A stretch of 36,821 nt of DNA from Bacteroidia bacterium (GTDB taxonomy: Bacteria; Bacteroidota; Bacteroidia; Flavobacteriales; Flavobacteriaceae), in contig JAUIBW010000043.1 in NCBI GenBank assembly GCA_030427585.1, forward strand, positions 1-36,821. The letters run 5' to 3'. The translations under genes and the position numbers were made by a program. A model generated the notes under the pieces. The model searched no databases and was not told the DNA's origin. It saw nothing but the letters and a program-made list of their open reading frames with translations. Below, piece by piece: positions 1 through 7,882 of this stretch. Every line of letters begins with the position of its first letter. Within the stretch, counting starts at the first letter, position 1.

Positions 1-76
<76 letters not shown>

Positions 77-80
77 TTGA

Positions 81-112
81 AAACCCTTCATTACTAATGA
101 AGGGTTTTTTTT
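81..112 (+). terminator. Rho-independent terminator of the rRNA operon
   Basis: AAACCCTTCATTA (81-93) pairs with TAATGAAGGGTTT (95-107) and runs into a T tract to 112. It lies a few bases after the 5S rRNA on the same strand. Confidence 0.9.
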
Positions 113-140
113 ATGATTGAATTGAAAGTATTAAATATAA

Positions 141-172
141 CAAAATCTCTTTATGAAAATAAAGAGATTTTG
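141..172 (-). terminator. Hairpin terminator after the Cys-rich peptide gene
   Basis: A perfect 13-bp stem: CAAAATCTCTTTA (141-153) with its complement at 160-172, around the loop TGAAAA. Read on the minus strand it starts 23 bases after the peptide gene's stop codon and is followed by a moderately T-rich stretch. It could also act on the plus strand. Confidence 0.65.
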
Positions 173-194
173 TACTTATCATACACGTTTTCGG

Positions 195-377
195 TTAAAA
201 AGCACCATAACAGCAACCATGAGAACAAAAGACAGGGAAACCTGGTTCAAAAGGTCTACATTGATCTGAAGTACTACAACTTTGACCTGTATACCCACCA
301 CCTGGCCTACAATTACCAAAATGTGCTCCCCTAATTCTAGATTGATCAGTTTTACTTAGTTTTTTGACACCTTTCAT
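195..377 (-). CDS. Small six-cysteine peptide with a bacteriocin-like leader
   Basis: From the start chosen here this is a 60-residue peptide; an in-frame ATG at 398 would give 67. The N-terminus (MKGVKKLSKTDQSRIRGA) resembles the charged leaders of Bacteroidota GG-leader natural-product and bacteriocin-like precursors, where a short helix ends in GG or GA. The remaining ~42 residues are rich in Gly and Pro and hold six Cys spaced C-x10-C-x5-C-x10-C-x3-C-C. This suggests a secreted, disulfide-bonded mini-protein. A hairpin terminator follows the stop. No peptidase-containing ABC transporter, lanthionine synthetase or radical-SAM enzyme lies in the window, and I could not find a clear TAnnTTTG promoter. 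The leader and disulfide ideas are inference; the reading frame, Cys pattern and terminator are visible. Confidence 0.6.
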   Translation of the reverse strand: MKGVKKLSKTDQSRIRGAHFGNCRPGGGYTGQSCSTSDQCRPFEPGFPVFCSHGCCYGAF

Positions 378-488
378 GATTAAGATTTTTGTGTACATAA
401 TGATTAATTTAAGAGGTTAATAACTTTTATGATGATATGAAGTTATAAAATTTAAATTACCTACCACTTAAAAGATGAGAAGTATTCT

Positions 489-519
489 AAAAAACAATAT
501 TGTTATGGTATTGTTTTTA
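489..519 (-). terminator. Hairpin terminator after the dnaE-like gene
   Basis: AAAAACAATA (490-499) pairs with TATTGTTTTT (509-518) around a 9-base loop. On the minus strand it begins just after the stop of the polymerase gene and its 3' arm ends in a T run. Confidence 0.6.
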
Positions 520-530
520 GTTGATCTCGT

Positions 531-3491
531 TTATGCATACCTGGGATCTTGGATATAATCTTGTTTTACGATTTTAATAACTTCGATACTCAAAAAGCCA
601 AACTCTTTGACTACCTTGCCATATATTCGATAAATACCTTTTCCTTTTAATCGATATTTCTCTTGTGTCTTAGGAAATAATACAGTATCAAAGATATTGC
701 CAAATTGATCTAGAAATGTGCCAAAAGCCATACGTTTTCCTGTATGAGTTTTGGTGCTTTTCATAGCTATAAGATATCCGTATATATCTATATTTTTATT
801 TAAGTAATCATATAGTTGATTCGCATTATTACTATTCTCGGGTATGATAGCCAATATTTTGAAGTAACCACAAAGTGGAAACCCGAAAGCTTCAATTTGT
901 TCAAACATTACCTCTTGTTTTGATATTTTTAACTCTGGAAGTGTATGTGCTACTCGTTTTTGGCTGAATAAAAGAAATTGATTTTGATTATTTACATTTG
1001 TATTATTTATTTTGAAATGAGCCTGCCATAATAGTTCATGTTTGTTTCTATTAGTAAACCTAAATGCATCAATCTTAATGAGGATACTAATCTGCTCTAT
1101 ACTTATTTGCACTCTATCAATAAAATTATCTAAAGAAGTATATGGGCCATTTAGAGAACGATTCTTCAAAATGTTTTCTGAAACCTTATATTCTAGATTT
1201 CTTAGTATCATTAATCCTAAAAATATACTTTTACCTTTTAAGGTGTGCTCGTAGCTACTAGTATTGATACAAGGAGTTAGTATGGTAGCTCCTAATATTT
1301 TGGCTTCATGAAGATATATTTCGGGGTGGTAGAAACCACCTCCATTATTTAATGTAGCTACTAGATATTCTAATGGAAAGTAAGCTTTAAGAAATAAACT
1401 TTGGTAACTCTCTACAGCGTAAGAAGCAGAATGTCCTTTTGGAAAAGCATACCCGGCAAAACTTGCTATCTGATCCCAGATTTCAAAAATTAAGGATTCA
1501 GCATAACCTTCATTCCTACAGTTTTTTATGAATTTATTTTTAACATCCTTAAATTCTTTGCGTGATCTAAATTTACCACTCATACCTCTACGTAATACAT
1601 CTGCTTCATCTAAGGTTAATTTTGCAAAAAAATGCGCTACTTTAATTACATCTTCCTGATATACCATAATACCATAGGTTTCCCTCATTAAATCAAGCAT
1701 GATCGGGTGTGAGTTTTTTCTCCTTTCTATATCATGTTCTCGTAAAATATACTCCCGCATCATTCCACTTTTAGCTACTCCCGGACGTATAATCGAGCTT
1801 GCTGCTACTAGGCCTAAGTAATTATCTGTTTTTAATTTACTTAAAAGCATGCGCATTGCAGGAGATTCTACATAAAAACAAGCCAAGCATTTTGCATCTC
1901 GTATCAAAGCATTTATTTTTTCATCTTTCTTAAACCTTTTTATATCATGAATATCGAAATTAGCTAATGCAGGTTGATTGTATGCTATAATAGTAATTGC
2001 GTCTTTAATTTTTGCTAACCCACGTTGCCCTAAAATGTCAAATTTGTATAAGCCCAGATCTTCTGCGATAATCATATCATATTGTACAGTAGGAAACCCT
2101 TTAGGAGGAAGATCTGTGGCAGAATAATAGTGCAAAGGGCGTTCACTAATCAATATTCCGCTAGCATGTACGCTAAGGTAATTAGGAATACCTTGTATAA
2201 GATTGCTATAAATGACTACTAACTTATGAATTTGATCAAGAGAGTTATAATCGTAATCTCCTTCACTTAACTTGTCGATTTCAAATTTTGGAAGGCCGAA
2301 TACTTTACCTAATTCTCTTACTGCTCCCTTATAATGAAAAGTAATATAAGTTCCTAGTAATGCTACATTGTCAAATTCCTGGAAAATAAATCGAGTGATA
2401 TCTTGTCTGTCTTTCCATGAGAAATCAATATCAAAATCAGGGGGGCTGGTACGGTGTGTATTGATAAACCGCTCGAAATAGAGATCTAATTCTATGGGAT
2501 CTACATCTGTGATACGAAGTAAGTATGCTACAATACTATTTGCTCCACTGCCACGACCTACATAATAATACCCTTTGCTCTGTGCATAAGAAATAATTCT
2601 CCAGTTAATCAAAAAATAGGAAACAAATTCCATTTTTGTAATGAGTAATAGTTCTTTTTTTAATCGATCTAATACTTTTTTTGGAGGATTAGGATACCGA
2701 TAAGCAAGGCCTTTCTGACAGAGTTTTTTAAGTAATTTATTATCTTCTTGTATACTGTTGGTGTATGTTTTTTGGTTTAAAGAAGGGTTGTTTTTAGAAA
2801 AATCAAAATTAATAGAGCATTCTTCCTGAATTGCAAGGGTGTTTTTGATAATGAAATCAAATTCTGAAAATTTATTTTTTATTTCCTGATCCGGGATCAT
2901 TTGTTCTGAAAAGCAAGCCTGCTGATCGTTGGGTAAGCGACTTAATAGTGTGTTATTATCAATAGCTCTTAATAATCGGTGAGCATTAAAATCTTTTTTA
3001 TTTCTGAAGGTAACAGGTTGTAGTGCTATACATTTACCTTTCAGTTTTTGTAAATTAGAAAGACGAAATTTAGGAATGTCTTTTATAGCTATGCCTATCA
3101 ATTCATTATCTGTAAAATTGGTTTTGTTTATAGATACTATATATTCAAAAGGATATATGATATAAGAGTTTTTTACAGGAGGAATTATTTTAGGGAAATC
3201 GCTTTTTTTATACGAATGATATGATAAGAAATCATTTAGTTCTTTATATCCTTTATTATTTTTTGCCAGTCCTGTATATAAAGGCTGATGATTGTTTCTA
3301 AAATCTATTCCTACAATAGGTTTGATCCCATACTCTTTTGCTTTTCTAACAAAATTTAGGCAGGCAGAGGTATTGTTAATATCTGTTAGAGCAAGACAAT
3401 TTATATTATTTTCTTTAGCCACCTCTAAGAGATCGATTTCAGAAAAAGTTCCGAAACGTAGACTATAATATGAGTGACAATTAAGATACAT
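531..3491 (-). CDS. Error-prone DNA polymerase III alpha subunit (DnaE2/ImuC type)
   Basis: A 986-residue C-family DNA polymerase, clearly shorter than a replicative DnaE. It has an N-terminal PHP domain (residues ~1-100), then the palm with GRGSGANS (312-319), PDFDIDF (351-357; catalytic D354 and D356) and KFDILG (third Asp, D485). The KGHSASYA motif and a C-terminal OB-like domain follow. The PHP metal sites are degraded: HxH is NCH at residues 4-6, and the usual Asp-His of motif II is Asp-Ile (37-38). Proofreading through the PHP domain is therefore unlikely. A possible clamp-binding segment (QFLLF) lies near residue 850. It follows dinB by ~135 bases on the same strand, so the two probably form a damage-inducible mutagenic translesion unit. 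No imuA/recA-like partner is adjacent. Confidence 0.93.
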   Translation of the reverse strand: MYLNCHSYYSLRFGTFSEIDLLEVAKENNINCLALTDINNTSACLNFVRKAKEYGIKPIVGIDFRNNHQPLYTGLAKNNKGYKELNDFLSYHSYKKSDFPKIIPPVKNSYIIYPFEYIVSINKTNFTDNELIGIAIKDIPKFRLSNLQKLKGKCIALQPVTFRNKKDFNAHRLLRAIDNNTLLSRLPNDQQACFSEQMIPDQEIKNKFSEFDFIIKNTLAIQEECSINFDFSKNNPSLNQKTYTNSIQEDNKLLKKLCQKGLAYRYPNPPKKVLDRLKKELLLITKMEFVSYFLINWRIISYAQSKGYYYVGRGSGANSIVAYLLRITDVDPIELDLYFERFINTHRTSPPDFDIDFSWKDRQDITRFIFQEFDNVALLGTYITFHYKGAVRELGKVFGLPKFEIDKLSEGDYDYNSLDQIHKLVVIYSNLIQGIPNYLSVHASGILISERPLHYYSATDLPPKGFPTVQYDMIIAEDLGLYKFDILGQRGLAKIKDAITIIAYNQPALANFDIHDIKRFKKDEKINALIRDAKCLACFYVESPAMRMLLSKLKTDNYLGLVAASSIIRPGVAKSGMMREYILREHDIERRKNSHPIMLDLMRETYGIMVYQEDVIKVAHFFAKLTLDEADVLRRGMSGKFRSRKEFKDVKNKFIKNCRNEGYAESLIFEIWDQIASFAGYAFPKGHSASYAVESYQSLFLKAYFPLEYLVATLNNGGGFYHPEIYLHEAKILGATILTPCINTSSYEHTLKGKSIFLGLMILRNLEYKVSENILKNRSLNGPYTSLDNFIDRVQISIEQISILIKIDAFRFTNRNKHELLWQAHFKINNTNVNNQNQFLLFSQKRVAHTLPELKISKQEVMFEQIEAFGFPLCGYFKILAIIPENSNNANQLYDYLNKNIDIYGYLIAMKSTKTHTGKRMAFGTFLDQFGNIFDTVLFPKTQEKYRLKGKGIYRIYGKVVKEFGFLSIEVIKIVKQDYIQDPRYA

Positions 3492-3530
3492 TTAGTTTTA
3501 TGTTTTGAGTTTTGCATCAGGGGTAGCAAC

Positions 3531-3599
3531 GGCATCCTTTTTCTGTGAATTCAAACAAATTCATAGAAAAAGATATAGTGAATAACCCGCCCGGATGCC
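3531..3599. repeat. Compound inverted repeat between dinB and dnaE
   Basis: Outer arms GGCATCC (3531-3537) and GGATGCC (3593-3599) enclose an inner 14-bp hairpin (3538-3551 with 3558-3571, one mismatch, loop CAAACA). The two left arms touch; the two right arms are separated by 21 bases (3572-3592) ending in CCCGCCC. It fills most of the gap between the two polymerase genes. From memory, similar hairpins with a GATATAG...CCCG tail recur between genes in flavobacteria, so it may be a dispersed REP-like element or an RNA structure. No second copy was seen here. Confidence 0.6.
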
Positions 3600-3626
3600 A
3601 TTATTATGATATCGATGGATAAAAAA

Positions 3627-4838
3627 CTATTGTTTTCTATGGGCCAATACAATAGGAGGCTGCCCATTAAAAGGGTTTTGCATTCTGCCTATAGTTGTTG
3701 ATCCTATAGCAGCAGCTCTTGTTACACTTCGGTCTCCATATCGAATTCTAATGTTATCTAATGCCTGATACAGGTTAAGTTGTTTCTCATTATCCTCAAA
3801 TAGATTGATCTGGTAGTTGCCGCCAACCAAATGGGTAAATCGTATTCCTATTAATCGAATTAACAATCGTTTTTGATATAGTTTTTCGAATAGTTCCAGG
3901 ATTTTAGGGATAAGAATATGATCTGCGCTGGTATATGGTATTTTAAGTTGTTTAGTATATGTATTAAAATCAGAGTATCTGATTTTTACAGCAATGCAGG
4001 CGGTTAATTTATTTCCTCTGCGCAATTGATAGGAGAGGTTTTCTGTCATTGCTATAAGGAGGTTTCTAAGTTTGTAGATGTCTATAGTATCTCTGTCGAA
4101 TGTTCTTTCTGTAGAGATTGATTTACGTTCAGAAAATGCAATAACGGGGGTATTGTCTATCCCGTTTGCTCTTTTCCAGATAGTGAGACCGTTTGCTCCA
4201 AGTACTCCTTTCATAACATCTACTGGCATATCCTGGATTGTTTTTATATAGCGAACTCCTAGGTTTCGTAAAGTTTGATATGTTTTATCACCTACCATTG
4301 GAATTTTTTTAATCGATAACGGAGCCAGAAACGGTTTTTCTGTGCCAAAATCTATCTTTAACTGATTATTTGGTTTTGCTTCGTTGGTCGCTACTTTAGA
4401 TACTACTTTGTTACCAGAAAGCCCAAAAGATATAGGAAGTCCCGTTTCAGAAATAATTTTTTGGCGTAATTCTAAAGAATATTTATAAGTACCAAAGAAT
4501 TTATCCATACCAGAAAGATCTGCATAGAATTCATCAATACTTGATTTTTCGAATACAGGTACATTTTCTTTGATGATTTCTGTAACCATATCAGAGTACT
4601 TGCTATATGTTCCTGCATTACCTTTTATAACAACGGCCTCGGGGCACAGCTCTTTAGCGATTTTCATAGACATACCAGAATGTATGCCATAGGATCTGGT
4701 TTCATAACTGCATGCAGCTACCACACCACGATCACTGATTCCGCCAACAAGGAGTGGTTTTTCTTTTAAAGTGCTGTTGATCATACGTTCTACAGATACA
4801 TAGAATGTATCCAGATCAAGATGTAATATAGTTCTCAA
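3627..4838 (-). CDS. dinB: Y-family DNA polymerase IV
   Basis: A 403-residue translesion polymerase. Motif I LDLDTFYVSVE holds catalytic D8, and SSIDEFYADLSG holds D102 and E103, at the same positions as in E. coli Pol IV. The steric-gate position 13 is Tyr. Two candidate beta-clamp peptides, QINLF and QLNLY, lie near the C-terminus. The start is TTG (4836-4838): catalytic D8 must be included and no in-frame ATG precedes it. Two exact 19-bp repeats sit 12 bases upstream. It leads the dnaE2-like gene, giving a dinB-dnaE2 arrangement that is common in Bacteroidota and probably belongs to the DNA-damage response. No LexA or S24-type repressor gene is next to it here. Confidence 0.95.
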   Translation of the reverse strand: MRTILHLDLDTFYVSVERMINSTLKEKPLLVGGISDRGVVAACSYETRSYGIHSGMSMKIAKELCPEAVVIKGNAGTYSKYSDMVTEIIKENVPVFEKSSIDEFYADLSGMDKFFGTYKYSLELRQKIISETGLPISFGLSGNKVVSKVATNEAKPNNQLKIDFGTEKPFLAPLSIKKIPMVGDKTYQTLRNLGVRYIKTIQDMPVDVMKGVLGANGLTIWKRANGIDNTPVIAFSERKSISTERTFDRDTIDIYKLRNLLIAMTENLSYQLRRGNKLTACIAVKIRYSDFNTYTKQLKIPYTSADHILIPKILELFEKLYQKRLLIRLIGIRFTHLVGGNYQINLFEDNEKQLNLYQALDNIRIRYGDRSVTRAAAIGSTTIGRMQNPFNGQPPIVLAHRKQ

Positions 4839-4850
4839 AATATTAATAAT

Positions 4851-4888
4851 GGAAATATTCCAAAAATAAGGAAATATTCCAAAAATAA
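4851..4888 (-). promoter_or_regulatory. Tandem 19-bp repeats, candidate operator of dinB-dnaE
   Basis: Two exact, abutting copies of GGAAATATTCCAAAAATAA occupy 4851-4869 and 4870-4888. Each contains a near-palindrome GGAA-TA-TTCC. On the minus strand each copy reads TATTTTTGGAATATTTCC, and TATTTTTG matches the Bacteroidota -7 consensus TAnnTTTG. The array ends 12 bases before the dinB start, so a bound repressor would block transcription. A role in damage control is inferred from the genes downstream. Confidence 0.65.
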
Positions 4889-4930
4889 TACTTTCTGATA
4901 ATTTTTTTTATTCACAAGAGGGTAAAAAAA

Positions 4931-4959
4931 ACGACATCTCGCAAGAGGAGAGATGTCGT
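4931..4959 (-). terminator. Rho-independent terminator after the secreted coiled-coil gene
   Basis: ACGACATCTC (4931-4940) pairs perfectly with 4950-4959 around a 9-base loop. On the minus strand the stem is followed by seven T's (4930-4924). A second AT-rich hairpin (4970-4980 with 4989-4999) lies between it and the stop codon at 5009. Confidence 0.85.
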
Positions 4960-5008
4960 CGTTTGTAAAAATTTTATTTTGGGGCTACAAAATAAAATTC
5001 AGCATTAA

Positions 5009-5827
5009 TTAATTTTCTACCATATTATAACCGGCAAATTGTTGCATAGCGGTTTGGGTAAGTTCTTTTGCTCTATTTACATAGAATGTTTTTGTATCGT
5101 CTAGTGATTCATTTTTTAGGTCATTTTCACTTCGTACATAATCGGCTTGTGATTCGAATTTAGATTCTTCGTTTAGCACTATACTTAATTCTTGTAGCGC
5201 ACTTTCTAATTTTTGCAATGCCATTTCGGCTTTTGATTTCATCAATGACTGTGCTTTTAATTCGGCAGCACGCTTAGCTTCAAATTCGGCTTTCATCTTA
5301 TTTTGCTCAGCTATTTGTTGCTCGAGTTTTTGTTGTTCGATTTCTAACTGACGACGTTTTTCTTCTAATTCTTTTTGTTTGCTAGCAACTTCTTGAGTAG
5401 TTTCTGCCAATTCGTTTTCCCCTTCTGTAAAAGCTACATCTGTATCTGAATGATTATCACCATTAGCCTGACAGAAAGTTAATTGCTCTAGGAGTTTAGG
5501 ACCTAATTCTTTAGCACGTTTTGCAAAATATCTACTACGTTCGTAGGTATCTTGTTCTAGCGAACTTTCCATATCAACTCTAGCTTTATATGCAGTTTCG
5601 TTTGCTGCTTTGCAGCCGCATTTATCTGCTAAATCTTCTACTTTCTGGAAAGCTTCTATAGCTTTATCGGCATATTCTTGAGTATGAAAGACGTTATTTG
5701 CCCCATGTGCTTTTTTACTGTGCGAGTATGCATAACTGGCAGCAGTTAGGGCATCGTCGTATACATTTTGAGCGTTAGTTCTGGGGATAAAACATAACAA
5801 AAACAGGATGAGTGCAATTTTTTTCAT
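5009..5827 (-). CDS. Secreted coiled-coil protein, unknown function
   Basis: A 272-residue protein with a clear signal peptide (MKKIALILFLLCFIPRTNAQ). The first half is helical, with Cys in KCGCKA and TFCQA. Residues ~140-215 form a long Glu/Lys/Gln-rich coiled coil, and the last ~50 residues are charged and helical. No enzymatic motif is visible. It is a single gene with its own terminators. I do not recognise a named family. It is probably periplasmic or envelope-associated; that is inferred from the signal peptide only. Confidence 0.8.
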   Translation of the reverse strand: MKKIALILFLLCFIPRTNAQNVYDDALTAASYAYSHSKKAHGANNVFHTQEYADKAIEAFQKVEDLADKCGCKAANETAYKARVDMESSLEQDTYERSRYFAKRAKELGPKLLEQLTFCQANGDNHSDTDVAFTEGENELAETTQEVASKQKELEEKRRQLEIEQQKLEQQIAEQNKMKAEFEAKRAAELKAQSLMKSKAEMALQKLESALQELSIVLNEESKFESQADYVRSENDLKNESLDDTKTFYVNRAKELTQTAMQQFAGYNMVEN

Positions 5828-6126
5828 TCTTTGGGGGCTTTTAAATCACATAGCAATAATACAATATTTTATATATAATATCCAAAAAAAACAGTCATTA
5901 ATCGACGAAATACGCAGTTTATCTTATTTTTTACGGGTAAACCTTATTTTTGGTGATAAATATCCTACTGCGTGTGAGAAAACAGGGTGGTTATTACTGT
6001 AAATCAATACCTAAACGATGATTTGTACGTAATATTATTTGTGATATAACTTTTTTAAAAAATTAATTTTATAGGCTTATCTATAAAATTTGTAAGTTAA
6101 TTATGTATCTTACGTCTAAACGGCTC

Positions 6127-6636
6127 ATGAAACAATTAGTTATCTCTTCAATAAATTATAATCTTAGTAGTGCTATAGATTTACTTAATGCTATAGATTC
6201 TACTACATATCAAAATAATTCTGTTGGGCCATATTATTCTAGTATAGGTTCGCATATACGTCATACTCTTGATTTTTTTGACTGTATAATTAGTGGGTTA
6301 GATTCTAATAATATTGATCTAACTGCCCGTAAACGGGATGAAATATTATCTACAGATAAGGAATATGCAATACACCACATATATCAACTTCAGGAAACAT
6401 TACTTTCTTATATTAATACAAATACGGATTACCTAATTCATGTTACTGATAATTTGGGACAAGGAAAAGTAACTGTAAACTATACATTAGAAAGTATTCT
6501 TGCTCATGCCAATAGTCATGCGGTACATCATTACGCAACTATAGGGTATATTCTTAACCGGCTAGGAGTAGAAATAAAAATCCCGGGATTTGGTTATAAT
6601 CCTACAACACCGATTAGTAAAAGAGAGGGGATTTAG
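6127..6636 (+). CDS. DinB/YfiT-superfamily four-helix-bundle protein
   Basis: About 169 residues from the chosen start (MKQLVISSINYN); an ATG at 6103 would add eight residues without family character. The pattern, an N-terminal IxSHIRHxLDFF and a C-terminal HANSHAVHHYATIGY, is that of the DinB-like metal-binding four-helix bundle, whose His triad binds a divalent metal. This fold is unrelated to the DinB polymerase encoded nearby. Members act in thiol- or cofactor-dependent transfer and detoxification; the substrate here cannot be read from the sequence. It converges on the minus-strand 77-residue gene with a 23-base gap and no clear terminator. Confidence 0.8.
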   Translation: MKQLVISSINYNLSSAIDLLNAIDSTTYQNNSVGPYYSSIGSHIRHTLDFFDCIISGLDSNNIDLTARKRDEILSTDKEYAIHHIYQLQETLLSYINTNTDYLIHVTDNLGQGKVTVNYTLESILAHANSHAVHHYATIGYILNRLGVEIKIPGFGYNPTTPISKREGI

Positions 6637-6659
6637 TTAAAAACGATTGTAGAACTATT

Positions 6660-6893
6660 TTATTTTTTTCCAAACATCGATTCCATAATAGTTCTTAAGC
6701 CCCTAAATGTCATAAATATCGCGAATCCTGCACCAATTATTCCTAATATTAGTATAGGGATATATAACGGGTGATCCTGATTTTTAAAAGCAGAGTGAAT
6801 AGTAACTGGGCTAATAAACATAAAAATAAGTGCTATAGCCATTCGCTGCACTCCTTTACCTAATAGTTCTTTATTTGTTCTTTGAGGTTCCAT
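6660..6893 (-). CDS. Small two-helix membrane protein (possibly DUF6095 family)
   Basis: A 77-residue protein with two hydrophobic segments (about residues 18-35 and 44-63) and a charged C-terminus ending MFGKK. From memory, a DUF6095 family of this size and topology sits beside murQ in flavobacteria; the family name is tentative. Its ATG (6891-6893) lies in the second copy of a 25-bp tandem duplication that separates it from murQ by 14 bases, so it is probably cotranscribed with murQ. No function is known. Confidence 0.75.
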   Translation of the reverse strand: MEPQRTNKELLGKGVQRMAIALIFMFISPVTIHSAFKNQDHPLYIPILILGIIGAGFAIFMTFRGLRTIMESMFGKK

Positions 6894-6935
6894 AGTGGTT
6901 TATTGCATCAGGTTCCATAGTGGTTTATTGCATCA
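6886..6935. repeat. 25-bp exact tandem duplication at the murQ/small-gene junction
   Basis: Two perfect abutting copies (6886-6910 and 6911-6935), each starting GGTTCCATAGTGG and ending TTGCATCA. The right copy encodes the last murQ codons. The left copy carries the murQ stop and the ATG of the next gene. Confidence 0.95.
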
Positions 6936-7720
6936 CGTACATTTCCGTACTGTTCTAATATCGCAGAAGCCTTTGCACGATCGATTGATAATTCTTCCAT
7001 AATCATACGTATTCCACGATCTACTAATTTGTTATTACTAAGTTGCATATCAACCATTTTGTTTCCTTTTACTCGCCCTAATTGAATCATAGTGGCTGTA
7101 GAAATCATATTCAAAACCAGTTTTTGGGCAGTACCTGCTTTCATACGAGAGCTTCCGGTTACAAATTCGGGACCTACAGTAATAACAATAGGAAATTGAG
7201 CAGTAATCGCTAGAGGACTACCTTCGTTACAGGTAATACATCCCGTAATAATATTATGTTCATTACACTTTTGTAATGCACTTATGACATATGGGGTAGT
7301 GCCCGAAGCTGCAATACCAATAACAACATCTTTTTCTGAAATCTGATATTCTTGTAAATCTTTCCAGCTTTGCTCTGTACTATCTTCGGCATATTCTACA
7401 GATTTACGAATAGCAGTATCACCTCCTGCAATTAATCCAATAACCAAATCGAGTGAAACACCAAAAGTAGGAGGGCATTCACTGGCATCTACAATTCCTA
7501 ATCGCCCACTTGTTCCGGCTCCAAGATAGAAAATCCGACCCCCATCTTTAAGTTTTGGTACAATTTGAGATATCAAGGTTTCAATCTGTGGAATAGATTT
7601 TTCTACAGCATCAGGAACTGTTTTATCTTCTTTGTTTATGTTAAAGAGCAACTCGTTAATGGTCATTTTTTCTAAATGATCATATTTTGAAGATTGTTCT
7701 GTGGTTTTTGTAAATGACAT
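6908..7720 (-). CDS. murQ: N-acetylmuramic acid 6-phosphate etherase
   Basis: A 270-residue SIS-domain lyase that cleaves the D-lactyl ether of MurNAc-6-phosphate to give GlcNAc-6-phosphate and D-lactate, in cytoplasmic cell-wall recycling. The family blocks are present: GAGTSGRLGIVDASECPPTFG-like segment with the conserved Glu, then GIAASGTTPYV, GPEFVTGSSRMKAGTAQK and the terminal helical region. It is slightly shorter than E. coli MurQ (298). The C-terminus ends NHYGT because the 25-bp duplication creates a TGA; removing one copy would give four more residues (SKNK). It leads the small membrane gene. No MurNAc kinase or PTS gene is adjacent. Confidence 0.95.
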   Translation of the reverse strand: MSFTKTTEQSSKYDHLEKMTINELLFNINKEDKTVPDAVEKSIPQIETLISQIVPKLKDGGRIFYLGAGTSGRLGIVDASECPPTFGVSLDLVIGLIAGGDTAIRKSVEYAEDSTEQSWKDLQEYQISEKDVVIGIAASGTTPYVISALQKCNEHNIITGCITCNEGSPLAITAQFPIVITVGPEFVTGSSRMKAGTAQKLVLNMISTATMIQLGRVKGNKMVDMQLSNNKLVDRGIRMIMEELSIDRAKASAILEQYGNVRDAINHYGT

Positions 7721-7882
7721 GCATCAAAAATACTCATTTTTGACTTGAAGATGAGAGTAACTTTCTTTTTTTAATGAAGTTTTTTAACTTTCTAAGATTC
7801 TTTATATTACATTATTCTTTTTTAAGCAAAAAAACTGTTTTCAGCAAAATCAAAAAAGCAGAACAAGTTGAATAATAAAGTG

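Noticed and set aside
5808..6002. A 64-codon plus-strand frame between the coiled-coil gene and the DinB-fold gene
   Set aside because: It begins inside the divergent gene's 5' end, has low-quality composition and no promoter or conserved feature.
6127..6636. Linking the DinB-fold gene to DNA damage because of its name
   Set aside because: The YfiT/DinB four-helix-bundle family is unrelated to DNA polymerase IV; only the name is shared.
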